From NCBI GenBank assembly GCA_017548175.1, contig JAFYMZ010000152.1, positions 1 to 10,254 of the forward strand: a stretch of DNA of 10,254 bases, read 5' to 3'. Of this stretch, positions 1 to 6,164 are shown in pieces. The notes under the pieces are model-generated. The model searched no databases. It was not told the origin of the DNA and saw nothing but the letters and a program-made list of their open reading frames with translations. This stretch comes from Clostridia bacterium (GTDB taxonomy: Bacteria; Bacillota_A; Clostridia; Oscillospirales; Butyricicoccaceae). Every line of letters begins with the position of its first letter. Within the stretch, counting starts at the first letter, position 1. A program made the translations under genes and the position numbers.

Positions 1-1
1 C

Positions 2-199
2 GTGGAATTGTTTGCCTCCTTGTGCAAGGAATACAATCTGGATCCGCTGGAGGATGGCGTGATCATCAGCCATAATGAAGGCCATCAGCGTGGTGTCGCT
101 TCCGGTCACGCCGATCCGGAGCATATCTGGTGCAAATACGGCATCACGATGGATGATTTCCGCCGGGATGTTGCCAAGAAACTGGCAGAAATAAAGTAA
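2..199 (+). CDS. Probable N-acetylmuramoyl-L-alanine amidase, C-terminal fragment (5' end outside window)
   Basis: This is the last 65 codons of a gene that enters from the left edge, ending at TAA 197-199. The segment ISHNEGHQRGVASGHADPEHIW, followed by a GITMDDFRRDV tail, resembles the C-terminal part of Amidase_2/PGRP-like amidases found in clostridial endolysins and sporulation or autolytic hydrolases. These enzymes cleave the bond between MurNAc and L-Ala of peptidoglycan. The His of SGHADP is a plausible zinc ligand, but the rest of the active site lies outside the window. The GTG at position 2 is only the first in-frame start-like codon and is very unlikely to be the true start. The gene converges on the D-Ala-D-Ala dipeptidase gene across a shared terminator. 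The family is called by motif memory, not by a search; a different hydrolase with a similar tail is possible. Confidence 0.6.
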   Translation: MELFASLCKEYNLDPLEDGVIISHNEGHQRGVASGHADPEHIWCKYGITMDDFRRDVAKKLAEIK

Positions 200-204
200 A
201 CGCA

Positions 205-232
205 AAAAGACCGTCCGGCCGGACGGTCTTTT
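205..232. terminator. Bidirectional intrinsic terminator
   Basis: A perfect 28-nt palindrome (AAAAGACCGTCCGG and its complement) is followed by T-rich sequence on the right and preceded by an A run on the left. It can therefore end transcription of the amidase gene (+) and of the five-gene minus-strand unit. It lies 5 nt after the amidase stop codon and 6 nt past the stop of the dipeptidase gene. Confidence 0.9.
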
Positions 233-238
233 GTTTAT

Positions 239-886
239 TTAGCGGATAACAAAATCGAAATAGGTGTTGGGATAGGGTTCGTTCTTCACCTTGAAATGCC
301 ACCACTCGCACTCGTAGGGCTCGAAGCCGCACTGCAGCATAGCGTTGCGCAGGATCATGCGGTTGCGCAGCTGCTCAGGGGTGATATCGGTGTTGGTGGG
401 CCAGCTGCGGGGATCCATAAAGTCGAAAATGCTGCCCATATCCAATTCCTGATGGGTCTTCATATCCACAATGGTCAGATCCACCGCGCTGCCGCGGGTG
501 TGACCGCTGCGGCGGGCGATGTAGCCCTCGTCAAACATAGCGGCCTTTTCTACATTGGGATAGTGGACGGGCTTGCGGCGCTGGTCTTCTTTATCCTCGC
601 CCCACTTGCAGAAATCATCCACGGCACGCTGGGGGCGGAAGGCGTCGAAGAACTTCATCACATAGCCCTGCTTGCGCAGGATCTCTGCAGCCTTGACACA
701 GCCTTCTGCTGCTTCCTTGCTCATGACTACCAGATTCTGCTCATAGCCGTTTGCGGGACGGCCCATAAAGTTGTCGGTGCCGAAGTACTTGGCATCGATG
801 ATGCAGTCCTCGATCAGCTCGTCGATGTAGACAAAACCTTCGGGCAGTTCTCTGGCCTTGGGGACGCAAAGGGTACTCTGGTTCAT
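239..886 (-). CDS. D-alanyl-D-alanine dipeptidase, VanX/DdpX type (peptidase M15D)
   Basis: This 215-residue zinc peptidase is predicted to hydrolyse the dipeptide D-Ala-D-Ala in the cytoplasm; no signal peptide is visible. The M15D hallmarks are complete. FDAFRPQRAV holds the conserved Arg (about residue 84), SGHTRGSAVD supplies zinc ligands His129 and Asp136, and ECEWWHF supplies the catalytic Glu194 and third ligand His197. An upstream in-frame ATG exists at 916. The start at 886 is preferred because AAAGGAG sits 7 nt before it. The gene is last in the minus-strand unit, 41 nt after the prolyl-tRNA editing gene, and ends at the shared terminator. No vanH, vanA or vanS/R homologue is in view, so a housekeeping role in D-Ala-D-Ala recycling or use as a nutrient (as for DdpX) is more likely than glycopeptide resistance. 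Family assignment is firm; physiological role is inferred. Confidence 0.9.
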   Translation of the reverse strand: MNQSTLCVPKARELPEGFVYIDELIEDCIIDAKYFGTDNFMGRPANGYEQNLVVMSKEAAEGCVKAAEILRKQGYVMKFFDAFRPQRAVDDFCKWGEDKEDQRRKPVHYPNVEKAAMFDEGYIARRSGHTRGSAVDLTIVDMKTHQELDMGSIFDFMDPRSWPTNTDITPEQLRNRMILRNAMLQCGFEPYECEWWHFKVKNEPYPNTYFDFVIR

Positions 887-927
887 ACGATCGCTCCTTT
901 TCTTATTTGAATTCAATGGGTTGACAT

Positions 928-1446
928 TTATGCCTCCGGCACTTCGCCGGTGATTTCAATGTAAGTGGGGGTGTGGCCGGTATGGGGGAAGAAAATCTCG
1001 ATGAGATCCTTCACCTTCAGCACCAGACTCTCGGTGTTCACACAGGGATGGATACACATATCGGTGAGTTCCAGCAGGTCGCGGTCCACCACCAGTTCCA
1101 CCTTATGGTCTGCATCGAATACCAGACCCATGGGGGTAATGGCACCGGGATGCACACCCAGCAGTTCAAACAGGGTGTCTTCCTCACCGAAACTCAGGCG
1201 GCTGCGGCCCAGACGGCGGGATACTTCTGCCGTGCGGAAGCGCTTATCACCGCGGATCAGCAGCAGGATGAACTCGGTCTTCTGCCGGTTGGTGAGGAAC
1301 AGGTTTTTGCAGAAGGGTGCGCCCAGAGTCTCCTCTACCTGCACCAGATCTTCCATGGTGTGGGCTTCGGCGTGGGCGGTATGGGTAAAGGGAATGCCCA
1401 ACTGATTCAGCAGGGCGTATACATCTTGTGCATTGGCTCGTTCCAT
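928..1446 (-). CDS. proX: Prolyl-tRNA editing protein (YbaK/ProX family deacylase)
   Basis: This 172-residue protein belongs to the YbaK/aminoacyl-tRNA deacylase superfamily, whose ProX (PrdX) branch removes alanine wrongly attached to tRNA-Pro. Visible family marks are the conserved Lys in APFCKNLFL (about residue 47), GVHPGAITPMGL (about 97-108), and HPCVNTESL (about 133-141). Length fits a free-standing editing domain, with no synthetase attached. Its ATG lies 2 nt after the stop of the transporter gene. The AAAGGAAA ribosome binding site therefore sits in the end of that gene, suggesting coupled translation. Specificity for Ala-tRNA(Pro) is inferred from the branch; other YbaK paralogues edit Cys-tRNA(Pro) or other mischarged tRNAs. 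The symbol follows the family name and should be read that way, since proX also names an unrelated glycine-betaine binding protein. Confidence 0.87.
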   Translation of the reverse strand: MERANAQDVYALLNQLGIPFTHTAHAEAHTMEDLVQVEETLGAPFCKNLFLTNRQKTEFILLLIRGDKRFRTAEVSRRLGRSRLSFGEEDTLFELLGVHPGAITPMGLVFDADHKVELVVDRDLLELTDMCIHPCVNTESLVLKVKDLIEIFFPHTGHTPTYIEITGEVPEA

Positions 1447-1448
1447 AA

Positions 1449-2360
1449 TCAGGTCGTTTCCTTTTCTTTCTTTTGTTTCCCGGGCAGGGGCAGCTGGGCC
1501 AACAGGACTGCGCCGATGATCAGGCCGCCGCCCAGCACCAGCCGCAGGCTGAACTGTTCAAAGCCCATCAGGATGGACACCACACAGGTGATGACCGATT
1601 CCAGCGTATAGATGACGGCTGCGTTGGCGGGATCCAGATATTTTTGCACATAGGACTGCAACAGACCGCAGGCAACCGAAGGCATCAGCGCGCACAGCAC
1701 CACAGGCAGCCACGTTTTGGGCAGGATCTCTGCCACACCGGCATAGGCACCGGTAAGCAGACTGGCCACCGTTGCAAAGATGGCACCGGTAACCAGCGGC
1801 AGGAATGCCAGCAGTTTGGTGCCCGTCTGTTGGCCGGCCACCGAGATATAGGTGACCTGCAGCGCCCAGCACAGGGCGCAGACGAGGGTCAGCACATTAC
1901 CGAAATTGAGGGTCAGGCCTTGACCGGGCTGCATATTGAGGAAATACAGACCCACCACACAAATCAAAATGGCAAACAGGATCTGCTTTTCCGGGCGTTT
2001 TTTCATCAGCACCCACATAACAAAGGGCACCATCACCACATAAGCCGTGGTAATGAAGGCCGAACTGGCAGGGGTGGTATAATTCAGGCCGGTGGTCTGG
2101 AAGAACAGCGCACCGTACAACAGGCCACCGATGATAAAGCCGTTTTTCCAGTCGGTTTTAGTGGCTTGCTTCACCTCGCGCAAGGTCAGGGGCAGCATAC
2201 AACAGGTAGCGATGATATACCGAATGGAAGCGAACGCATTGACGTTCAGCCCTGCATCGGTGATCTGCTTGACCCAGATGTAAGACAAACCCCAAAACAG
2301 CGTGACCAGCACCAGCAGCAGCTCCAAAAACCATTTGGAGCGGGTAATGGACGTTTTCAC
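1449..2360 (-). CDS. EamA-family (drug/metabolite superfamily) membrane transporter
   Basis: This 303-residue integral membrane protein should have about ten transmembrane helices in two EamA-type halves, roughly residues 10-143 and 152-292. It has the usual N-terminal signature FWGLSYIWVK, and the second half includes the conserved stretch DPANAAVIYTLESVITC before the last helices. A short basic cytoplasmic tail follows (GKQKKEKE). DMT/EamA carriers mostly export metabolites or amino acids, but the substrate cannot be read from sequence. The start is GTG at 2358-2360, with AAAGGATG 6 nt upstream; the ATG inside that site is followed at once by a stop. The gene lies in the five-gene minus-strand unit, 29 nt after the DUF4886 gene and 2 nt before the tRNA-editing gene. 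Confidence 0.9.
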   Translation of the reverse strand: MKTSITRSKWFLELLLVLVTLFWGLSYIWVKQITDAGLNVNAFASIRYIIATCCMLPLTLREVKQATKTDWKNGFIIGGLLYGALFFQTTGLNYTTPASSAFITTAYVVMVPFVMWVLMKKRPEKQILFAILICVVGLYFLNMQPGQGLTLNFGNVLTLVCALCWALQVTYISVAGQQTGTKLLAFLPLVTGAIFATVASLLTGAYAGVAEILPKTWLPVVLCALMPSVACGLLQSYVQKYLDPANAAVIYTLESVITCVVSILMGFEQFSLRLVLGGGLIIGAVLLAQLPLPGKQKKEKETT

Positions 2361-2389
2361 AGGTTACATCCTTTCGTTCCGCGGATGCC

Positions 2390-3118
2390 TTACAGCAACT
2401 GGCCGATGACCGCGTTGATCCGGTTCAGCAGATGTGCCTGAAATGCCGGAAATGCCGCAGCTTTGGCGGTGCCGCCCAACAGCACACGGTACCAGGTGGC
2501 AGCCGCCGCATAGCGGCCGTAGTCCAGCGTCAGATGATAACCGTCACGGCACAGGGTCATGCCGCCGTTTTTATAATCAAAGGCAGGCACGGTCTCGCGC
2601 AGGGTCTGGATCACCAGACCGGCAGGGATCAGAGATGCCTCCATTTCCGCAGCGGCGCGCTGGGCGCAGGCGGTATGACGGCGGTACATATCAGCCTGAT
2701 CGTGACCGTATCGTGCAAATGCCGGATGGGTCGCGCCGTGCTCATAGGCCCAGGTCTGATGGAAATACAGCCGGGCACCGGGGCAAGCTTCCCGCACGAC
2801 GGCGGTCAGGTCCCGCAGATAGGGCTGATAACTCTCGTAAAAGCCGCAATCGGGGCTGGCCTGCTGGAGGGTGACAACGTCCCAATCCTCCATCTTCAAG
2901 GCATCGGCAATGGAGATCTTTCCTTCTGCCGGACCACCGTTGCGCTCCAGATCATAAGCGGGCAGATTTTCCCGCAGGTTGTCCCAATGCATCTGCAGGC
3001 TGCAGCCGCCGATGTACAGATTCACCGTCTGCAGATCCACGCCGTCATAGTCAGCCATGGTATGCAGCCATCGATGGGCATCCTGAGAAAAACTGTTTCC
3101 GATGGACAGAACTTTCAT
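2390..3118 (-). CDS. DUF4886 / SGNH-hydrolase-like protein
   Basis: This 242-residue protein has the layout of DUF4886 proteins, a branch of the SGNH/GDSL hydrolase fold. Block I is GNSFSQDA near the N-terminus (Ser at about residue 9), a glycine pair follows in LYIGGCSL (about 35-41), LQQAS lies at about 84-88, and a late catalytic Asp-x-x-His candidate is DGYHLTLDYGRY (about 192-203). No signal peptide is seen, so a cytoplasmic esterase or deacylase on a small or carbohydrate-linked ester is plausible, but the substrate is unknown. The start ATG overlaps the stop of the upstream PQ-loop gene (TGATG), indicating translational coupling. GGGGAG about 9 nt upstream is a plausible ribosome binding site. 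Confidence 0.8.
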   Translation of the reverse strand: MKVLSIGNSFSQDAHRWLHTMADYDGVDLQTVNLYIGGCSLQMHWDNLRENLPAYDLERNGGPAEGKISIADALKMEDWDVVTLQQASPDCGFYESYQPYLRDLTAVVREACPGARLYFHQTWAYEHGATHPAFARYGHDQADMYRRHTACAQRAAAEMEASLIPAGLVIQTLRETVPAFDYKNGGMTLCRDGYHLTLDYGRYAAAATWYRVLLGGTAKAAAFPAFQAHLLNRINAVIGQLL

Positions 3119-3426
3119 CAGACCTGCTCCCCTGCTTCACGGGCGCGGTCCAGACGGCGGTTGCGGAAATACAGACCCAGGTCCACGCTGACCAGCGTAA
3201 TGTTGATGAAATAGAACACCAGCACATACCACTTTTCTGCAAAGGCTGCCATATATGCCTCGTTGGTAAACTTGGAAGCGATACCGGCGATGTAACCGAT
3301 GATGATCAGGCACAGGAAGGCAACACTCTTGCCCTTGGCAGTGCGGACTTTATAGGACTTGATGACATTCATAGGCCAAGAAGCGCCAAAGCTCAGAATC
3401 ATAATGATTTCCAAAATTTCAGACAT
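3118..3426 (-). CDS. Small three-helix membrane protein, PQ-loop/SemiSWEET-like
   Basis: This 102-residue protein has three hydrophobic stretches (about 4-16, 34-51 and 65-86) separated by a basic loop. The stretch SWPMNVIKSYKVRTAKGKS followed by a Gly-Tyr-containing helix resembles the PQ-loop motif region of SemiSWEET-type half transporters, which work as dimers. A true PQ pair is absent (WP instead). Ligand is unknown. The start is supported by AGAAGGAGA about 9 nt upstream of the ATG and by an exact consensus promoter behind it. It is the first gene of a five-gene unit and overlaps the next gene by 1 nt. A plain uncharacterised membrane protein is the alternative. Confidence 0.75.
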   Translation of the reverse strand: MSEILEIIMILSFGASWPMNVIKSYKVRTAKGKSVAFLCLIIIGYIAGIASKFTNEAYMAAFAEKWYVLVFYFINITLVSVDLGLYFRNRRLDRAREAGEQV

Positions 3427-3470
3427 ACGTACAGTCTCCTTCTCTTTTTAAGCAAAATATTCCACTTATC

Positions 3471-3499
3471 ATTATAGGTCTAACCGGTAGGGTTGTCAA
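3471..3499 (-). promoter_or_regulatory. Consensus sigma-A promoter of the five-gene unit
   Basis: On the minus strand, TTGACA (3494-3499) and TATAAT (3471-3476) are separated by exactly 17 nt, a perfect match to the housekeeping consensus. Transcription should start near 3464, giving a leader of about 38 nt before the 3426 ATG. The -35 box begins only 2 nt after the T tract of the sstT terminator, so the whole intergenic region is compact. Such a strong promoter suggests high, possibly constitutive expression. Confidence 0.9.
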
Positions 3500-3501
3500 T
3501 G

Positions 3502-3531
3502 AAAAAAGCGCCGGGATCACCCGACGCTTTT
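3502..3531 (-). terminator. Intrinsic terminator of sstT
   Basis: On the minus strand AAAAGCGTCGGG pairs with CCCGGCGCTTTT (one G-T wobble) around a TGAT loop and runs into six T's. It lies 23 nt after the sstT stop and separates sstT from the strong promoter just downstream. Confidence 0.9.
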
Positions 3532-3554
3532 GTCGTTTATTCGGTTCTAAGATC

Positions 3555-4775
3555 TTACAGTTCGACCTTCTCGCCGCGCTTGATGCGCTCGCGATACTCA
3601 GCGGTAGCACAGAAGATAACGTCACCGGAAGAGTTGATGGCGGTCTCCAGAGAGTCCTGCACAACGCCGATGATGAAACCAACGCCAACCATCTGCATAG
3701 CAACATCCTGACCAACGCCCAGCAGAGAGCAAGCCATGGGGATCAGCAGCAGGCTGCCGCCGGCAACGCCGGAAGCACCGCAAGCGCCCAGCGTGGCAAC
3801 GAAGCTCAGCAGGATGGCAACCAGAATGTTGACCTCAACACTCTGAGAGAATGCAGCAGCCATAGCCATAATGGTGATGGTGATAGCAGCGCCGTCCATG
3901 TTGATGGTTGCGCCCAGAGGGATGGCAACGGAGTAGTACTCCTTGTCCAAACCCAGCTTTTCGCACAGCTTCATGTTGACGGGGATGTTAGCAGCGGAGC
4001 TGCGGGTGAAGAATGCGGTAACACCGGACTCCTTGAAGCACTTGAATACCAGAGGATAGGGATTGCGCTTCAGTGCCACAGCGACCAGCAGAGGAGTGAT
4101 GACCAGAGCCATCATCAGCATGCAGCCAACCAGAACAGCCAGCAGCTTGCCGTAAGAGGTGAAGATCTCGATGCCGTACTCGCTGATGGAGGCATAAACC
4201 AGACCCATGATGCCGAAGGGAGCCAGCTGGATGACCCAAGCAACAGCCTTGGAAACGCCGTTGGAGATGTCGTTCAGCACAGCCTTGGTGCCGGCGCCTG
4301 CAGCACGCAGAGCCAGACCCAGAATGACGGCCCAAGTCAGAACGCCGATGTAGTTACCGTTGATGATAGAGGACAGGGGATTCTGCACCATATTGTTCAG
4401 CAGGGTGCGGAACACCTCGCCCAGACCGGTGGGAGCAGTCTTATCGACAGCATCAACCAGGGGCACGGTGACATGGAACACATAGCTGGCCACAACAGCG
4501 GTAGCGGCAGCCAGGAAGGTGCTGACCATGTAGAAGATGATGACGGTGCGGAAACGCTTGCCAATGCCCTGACCGGCGGAAGCCAGAGAGGCAATGACCA
4601 GCACGAAGACCAGCAGAGGCGCGATGGCCTTCAGAGCGCCGACGAAGATATCACCGAAGACGGTGACAAAGCTTGCGGCAGGAACCAGCAGACCCAGAGC
4701 GATACCGATCACCAGGCCGATGGCAATACGCAGAATCAGGGGAGAATCCACGTAGGTTTTCAAAGCTTTTTTCAT
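3555..4775 (-). CDS. sstT: Serine/threonine:Na+ symporter SstT (DAACS family)
   Basis: This 406-residue membrane protein of the dicarboxylate/amino acid:cation symporter family is predicted to import L-serine and L-threonine with Na+. SstT-type marks are FFTRSSAANIPVNM (about 255-268), the Na+/substrate motif NMDGAAITI (about 292-300; glutamate carriers usually have NMDGT), GVAGGSLLLIP (about 336-346) and QDSLETAINSSGD (about 373-385). Length matches E. coli SstT (414). The reading frame stays open far upstream, but the ATG at 4775 is chosen because GGAG lies 6 nt before it, it gives the family start MKKALKTYVDSP, and the promoter at 4831-4860 would lie inside any longer version. It is divergent from the glutaminase gene and is followed by its own terminator. 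Confidence 0.93.
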   Translation of the reverse strand: MKKALKTYVDSPLILRIAIGLVIGIALGLLVPAASFVTVFGDIFVGALKAIAPLLVFVLVIASLASAGQGIGKRFRTVIIFYMVSTFLAAATAVVASYVFHVTVPLVDAVDKTAPTGLGEVFRTLLNNMVQNPLSSIINGNYIGVLTWAVILGLALRAAGAGTKAVLNDISNGVSKAVAWVIQLAPFGIMGLVYASISEYGIEIFTSYGKLLAVLVGCMLMMALVITPLLVAVALKRNPYPLVFKCFKESGVTAFFTRSSAANIPVNMKLCEKLGLDKEYYSVAIPLGATINMDGAAITITIMAMAAAFSQSVEVNILVAILLSFVATLGACGASGVAGGSLLLIPMACSLLGVGQDVAMQMVGVGFIIGVVQDSLETAINSSGDVIFCATAEYRERIKRGEKVEL

Positions 4776-4816
4776 ACCTAACTCCATTCTGTTTCTATTC
4801 CGAAACATTGTAATAA

Positions 4817-4826
4817 AAACGCGTTT
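4817..4826. promoter_or_regulatory. Palindrome AAACGCGTTT at the sstT transcription start
   Basis: A perfect 10-bp palindrome with a central CG step lies where sstT transcription should begin, 4 nt past the -10 box. On the minus strand the surrounding TGGAAACGCG matches the left half of a catabolite-responsive (cre) element, but the right half does not. A LacI/CcpA-type operator is possible; chance is not excluded. Confidence 0.35.
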
Positions 4827-4830
4827 CCAT

Positions 4831-4860
4831 AGTATACAACAGGTTATGGCGGCTTGTAAA
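4831..4860 (-). promoter_or_regulatory. sstT promoter
   Basis: On the minus strand TTTACA (4855-4860) and TATACT (4831-4836) are 18 nt apart; each box matches consensus at five of six bases. The start would be near 4824, about 50 nt before the sstT ATG. Confidence 0.75.
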
Positions 4861-4902
4861 GGGGTATTTGAAAATAAACATACACCCGTCTTCGTTGCGC
4901 GC

Positions 4903-4915
4903 ACAAAAGTTTTGT
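4903..4915. promoter_or_regulatory. Palindrome ACAAAA-G-TTTTGT between divergent promoters
   Basis: A perfect 13-nt inverted repeat sits between the sstT and glsA promoters, upstream of both. Position and symmetry fit a shared operator for a dimeric regulator. No regulator is encoded in the window and no family consensus is recognised, so this is only a candidate. Nothing else structured was seen between 4861 and 4980. Confidence 0.3.
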
Positions 4916-4980
4916 TCAGTTTGCTATTGAAAGACACTTTATGGTAATTATCAGGTTTTCCGTTTTCGCAGGCTTTTGCC

Positions 4981-5009
4981 TTGACAAAGCTTGCCTCCGC
5001 TGATACACT
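4981..5009 (+). promoter_or_regulatory. glsA promoter
   Basis: TTGACA (4981-4986) and TACACT (5004-5009) are 17 nt apart. Transcription should start near 5016, giving a leader of about 43 nt. The position rules out the in-frame TTG at 4981 as the glutaminase start. Confidence 0.82.
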
Positions 5010-5058
5010 AATCTTGCTAAAAAAAGCAGATTTTTGCATGACAAAAGAGGTAACCAGT

Positions 5059-5973
5059 ATGGAAGAACTTCTGGAACAATTGGTAGAAGAAGCGCGCCCC
5101 GCAACGCTGCTGGGCAAGGTCGCCGATTATATCCCCGAACTGTCCAAGGCAGACCCCTCTGCCATCGGAATTCATATTATTAAGAGCGACGGTAAGCACA
5201 GTTCTGCCGGTGATAACACCACACGGTTTACCATCCAGAGTGTGATCAAACCCATCCTGCTGCTGCAAGCACTGCTGGATAACGGCATTGACTATGTCAA
5301 GCAGCACGTGGGTGTAGAAGCAACCGGCAAACCCTTTGATGCCATCAATGCTGACCAGCAATTGGACGCACAGCATCTGAACCCCATGGTCAACATGGGC
5401 GCTATTGCAATGTGTGCCCTCATCAAAGGCAACACCTATGAGGAAAAGTTCCACCGCCTGCTGTCGTTGACCCGCCAGCTGGCAGGCGACCCCTCCATTG
5501 ATATCGATGAGGCCGTTTACCTGTCCGAAAAAGCAACCGGCAACAAGAACCGCGCACTGGCCTATCTGCTGAAGACCCACGGTCTGCTGGCCGGCGAAGT
5601 AGAAGACGTACTGGACTGCTATTTCCGCGCTTGCTCCATTTCCGTTACCTGCGAAAACTTGGCCCACATCGGTTTTGTTCTGGCCAACCGCGGCAGACTG
5701 CCCTACACCAACAAGCGCGTCTTCCCTGCCGATTTCGCCCAATATGTTAACGCGATCCTGATGACCTGCGGTATGTACAACGGCTCCGGCGAGTTTGCCG
5801 TTCGCGTTGGCGTACCCGCCAAGAGCGGTGTCGGCGGCGGTATTATGGCCGTGGTTCCTACCCGTATGGGCATCGGTATCTTCGCCCCCTCTCTGGATGA
5901 CAAAGGTAACAGCATCGCCGGTATCCAGATGCTGGAGAAGCTGAGTCGCCAGTTATACCTGAGCATTTTCTGA
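5059..5973 (+). CDS. glsA: Glutaminase (GlsA family)
   Basis: This 304-residue serine-dependent glutaminase converts L-glutamine to L-glutamate and ammonia in the cytoplasm. The beta-lactamase-like active site is visible: IQSVIKP gives the Ser61-x-x-Lys64 pair, LNPMVNMGAI (about 107-116) the conserved Asn, LSEKATGNKNRALAY (about 155-169) the conserved Glu and Asn, YFRACSISV (about 188-196) and CGMYNGSGEFAV (about 237-248) the tyrosines, and AKSGVGGGIMAVVP (about 254-267) the C-terminal glycine-rich loop. NMGAI replaces the commoner NAGAI. Length matches E. coli YbaS and YneH. The ATG at 5059 is preferred because AGAGG lies 8 nt upstream; a second ATG at 5038 would add seven residues but has no clear ribosome binding site. 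It is monocistronic between its own promoter and terminator and divergent from sstT, giving a small amino-acid-use pair. Ammonia release can also serve acid resistance, but nothing here proves that. Confidence 0.95.
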   Translation: MEELLEQLVEEARPATLLGKVADYIPELSKADPSAIGIHIIKSDGKHSSAGDNTTRFTIQSVIKPILLLQALLDNGIDYVKQHVGVEATGKPFDAINADQQLDAQHLNPMVNMGAIAMCALIKGNTYEEKFHRLLSLTRQLAGDPSIDIDEAVYLSEKATGNKNRALAYLLKTHGLLAGEVEDVLDCYFRACSISVTCENLAHIGFVLANRGRLPYTNKRVFPADFAQYVNAILMTCGMYNGSGEFAVRVGVPAKSGVGGGIMAVVPTRMGIGIFAPSLDDKGNSIAGIQMLEKLSRQLYLSIF

Positions 5974-5990
5974 TTATCGCACAAAATGAT

Positions 5991-6022
5991 AAAAGCCGAC
6001 CACGCGGTCGGCTTTTTGTTTT
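5991..6022 (+). terminator. Intrinsic terminator of glsA
   Basis: AAAAGCCGACC pairs with GGTCGGCTTTT around an ACGC loop, followed by a T-rich tract. It starts 18 nt after the glsA stop codon. The A-rich left side would let it act weakly against minus-strand transcripts as well. Confidence 0.9.
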
Positions 6023-6121
6023 GCGGTGCATTCGATGGTCGAGTCGGCGAATCCCTCTTGCAAAATAAAACAAAAAAGACACCCGATTGGGTGTCTCTTT
6101 TTTTGGCGGAGAGAGAGGGAT
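6023..6121. repeat. Upstream copy of tRNA-Ser-end/terminator direct repeat
   Basis: This is the left copy of an imperfect direct repeat whose right copy is 6158-6252, about 132 nt away. The best-conserved block, 6078-6121, matches 6210-6252 except for one extra T. It contains a terminator-like hairpin (GACACCC/GGGTGTC, 6078-6095) and, read on the minus strand, the last bases of tRNA-Ser including the encoded GCCA (6104-6121). The left part (6023-6060) matches 6158-6200 only loosely, sharing GCGGTGCAT and GTCGAG. There is no complete tRNA here; the block is a relic of tRNA-Ser duplication or of recombination at its 3' end. Confidence 0.8.
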
Positions 6122-6164
6122 CAGAGCCCGCTACGCGGCTCTGGAGAACCCGCACCTGCGGTGC
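6122..6164. repeat. Double hairpin inserted in the tRNA-Ser relic
   Basis: Two adjacent inverted repeats are CAGAGCC...GGCTCTG (6122-6128 with 6137-6143, 8-nt loop) and GCACC-TGC-GGTGC (6152-6164). On the minus strand they sit immediately before the remaining tRNA-Ser 3' end, joining it within the T loop where the rest of the tRNA should be. They could form RNA structures or be the footprint of a small palindromic repeat element. Confidence 0.6.

Noticed and set aside
239..886. Vancomycin resistance cluster
   Set aside because: Only the VanX-type dipeptidase is present; no VanH, VanA/B ligase or two-component system is visible in the window.
1473..2441. Long plus-strand frames opposite the minus-strand genes (such as 1473-2441, 2432-3214, 6870-7619 and 7577-8686)
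   Set aside because: They are His/Gln-rich or otherwise low-complexity antisense shadows of well-recognised genes, without start signals.
4861..4885. Possible CodY-like site around TTTGAAAATAA
   Set aside because: Only part of the CodY palindrome is matched in A/T-rich sequence; too weak to annotate.
4981..5058. Glutaminase start at the TTG of 4981 or ATG of 5038
   Set aside because: 4981 is the -35 box itself. 5038 lies after the predicted start point but lacks a ribosome binding site, while 5059 has AGAGG at good spacing.
4776..5117. N-terminal extension of the SstT frame to 5117
   Set aside because: It would overlap the glsA promoter and start and the sstT promoter, and its residues do not resemble the family; the ATG at 4775 has a ribosome binding site.
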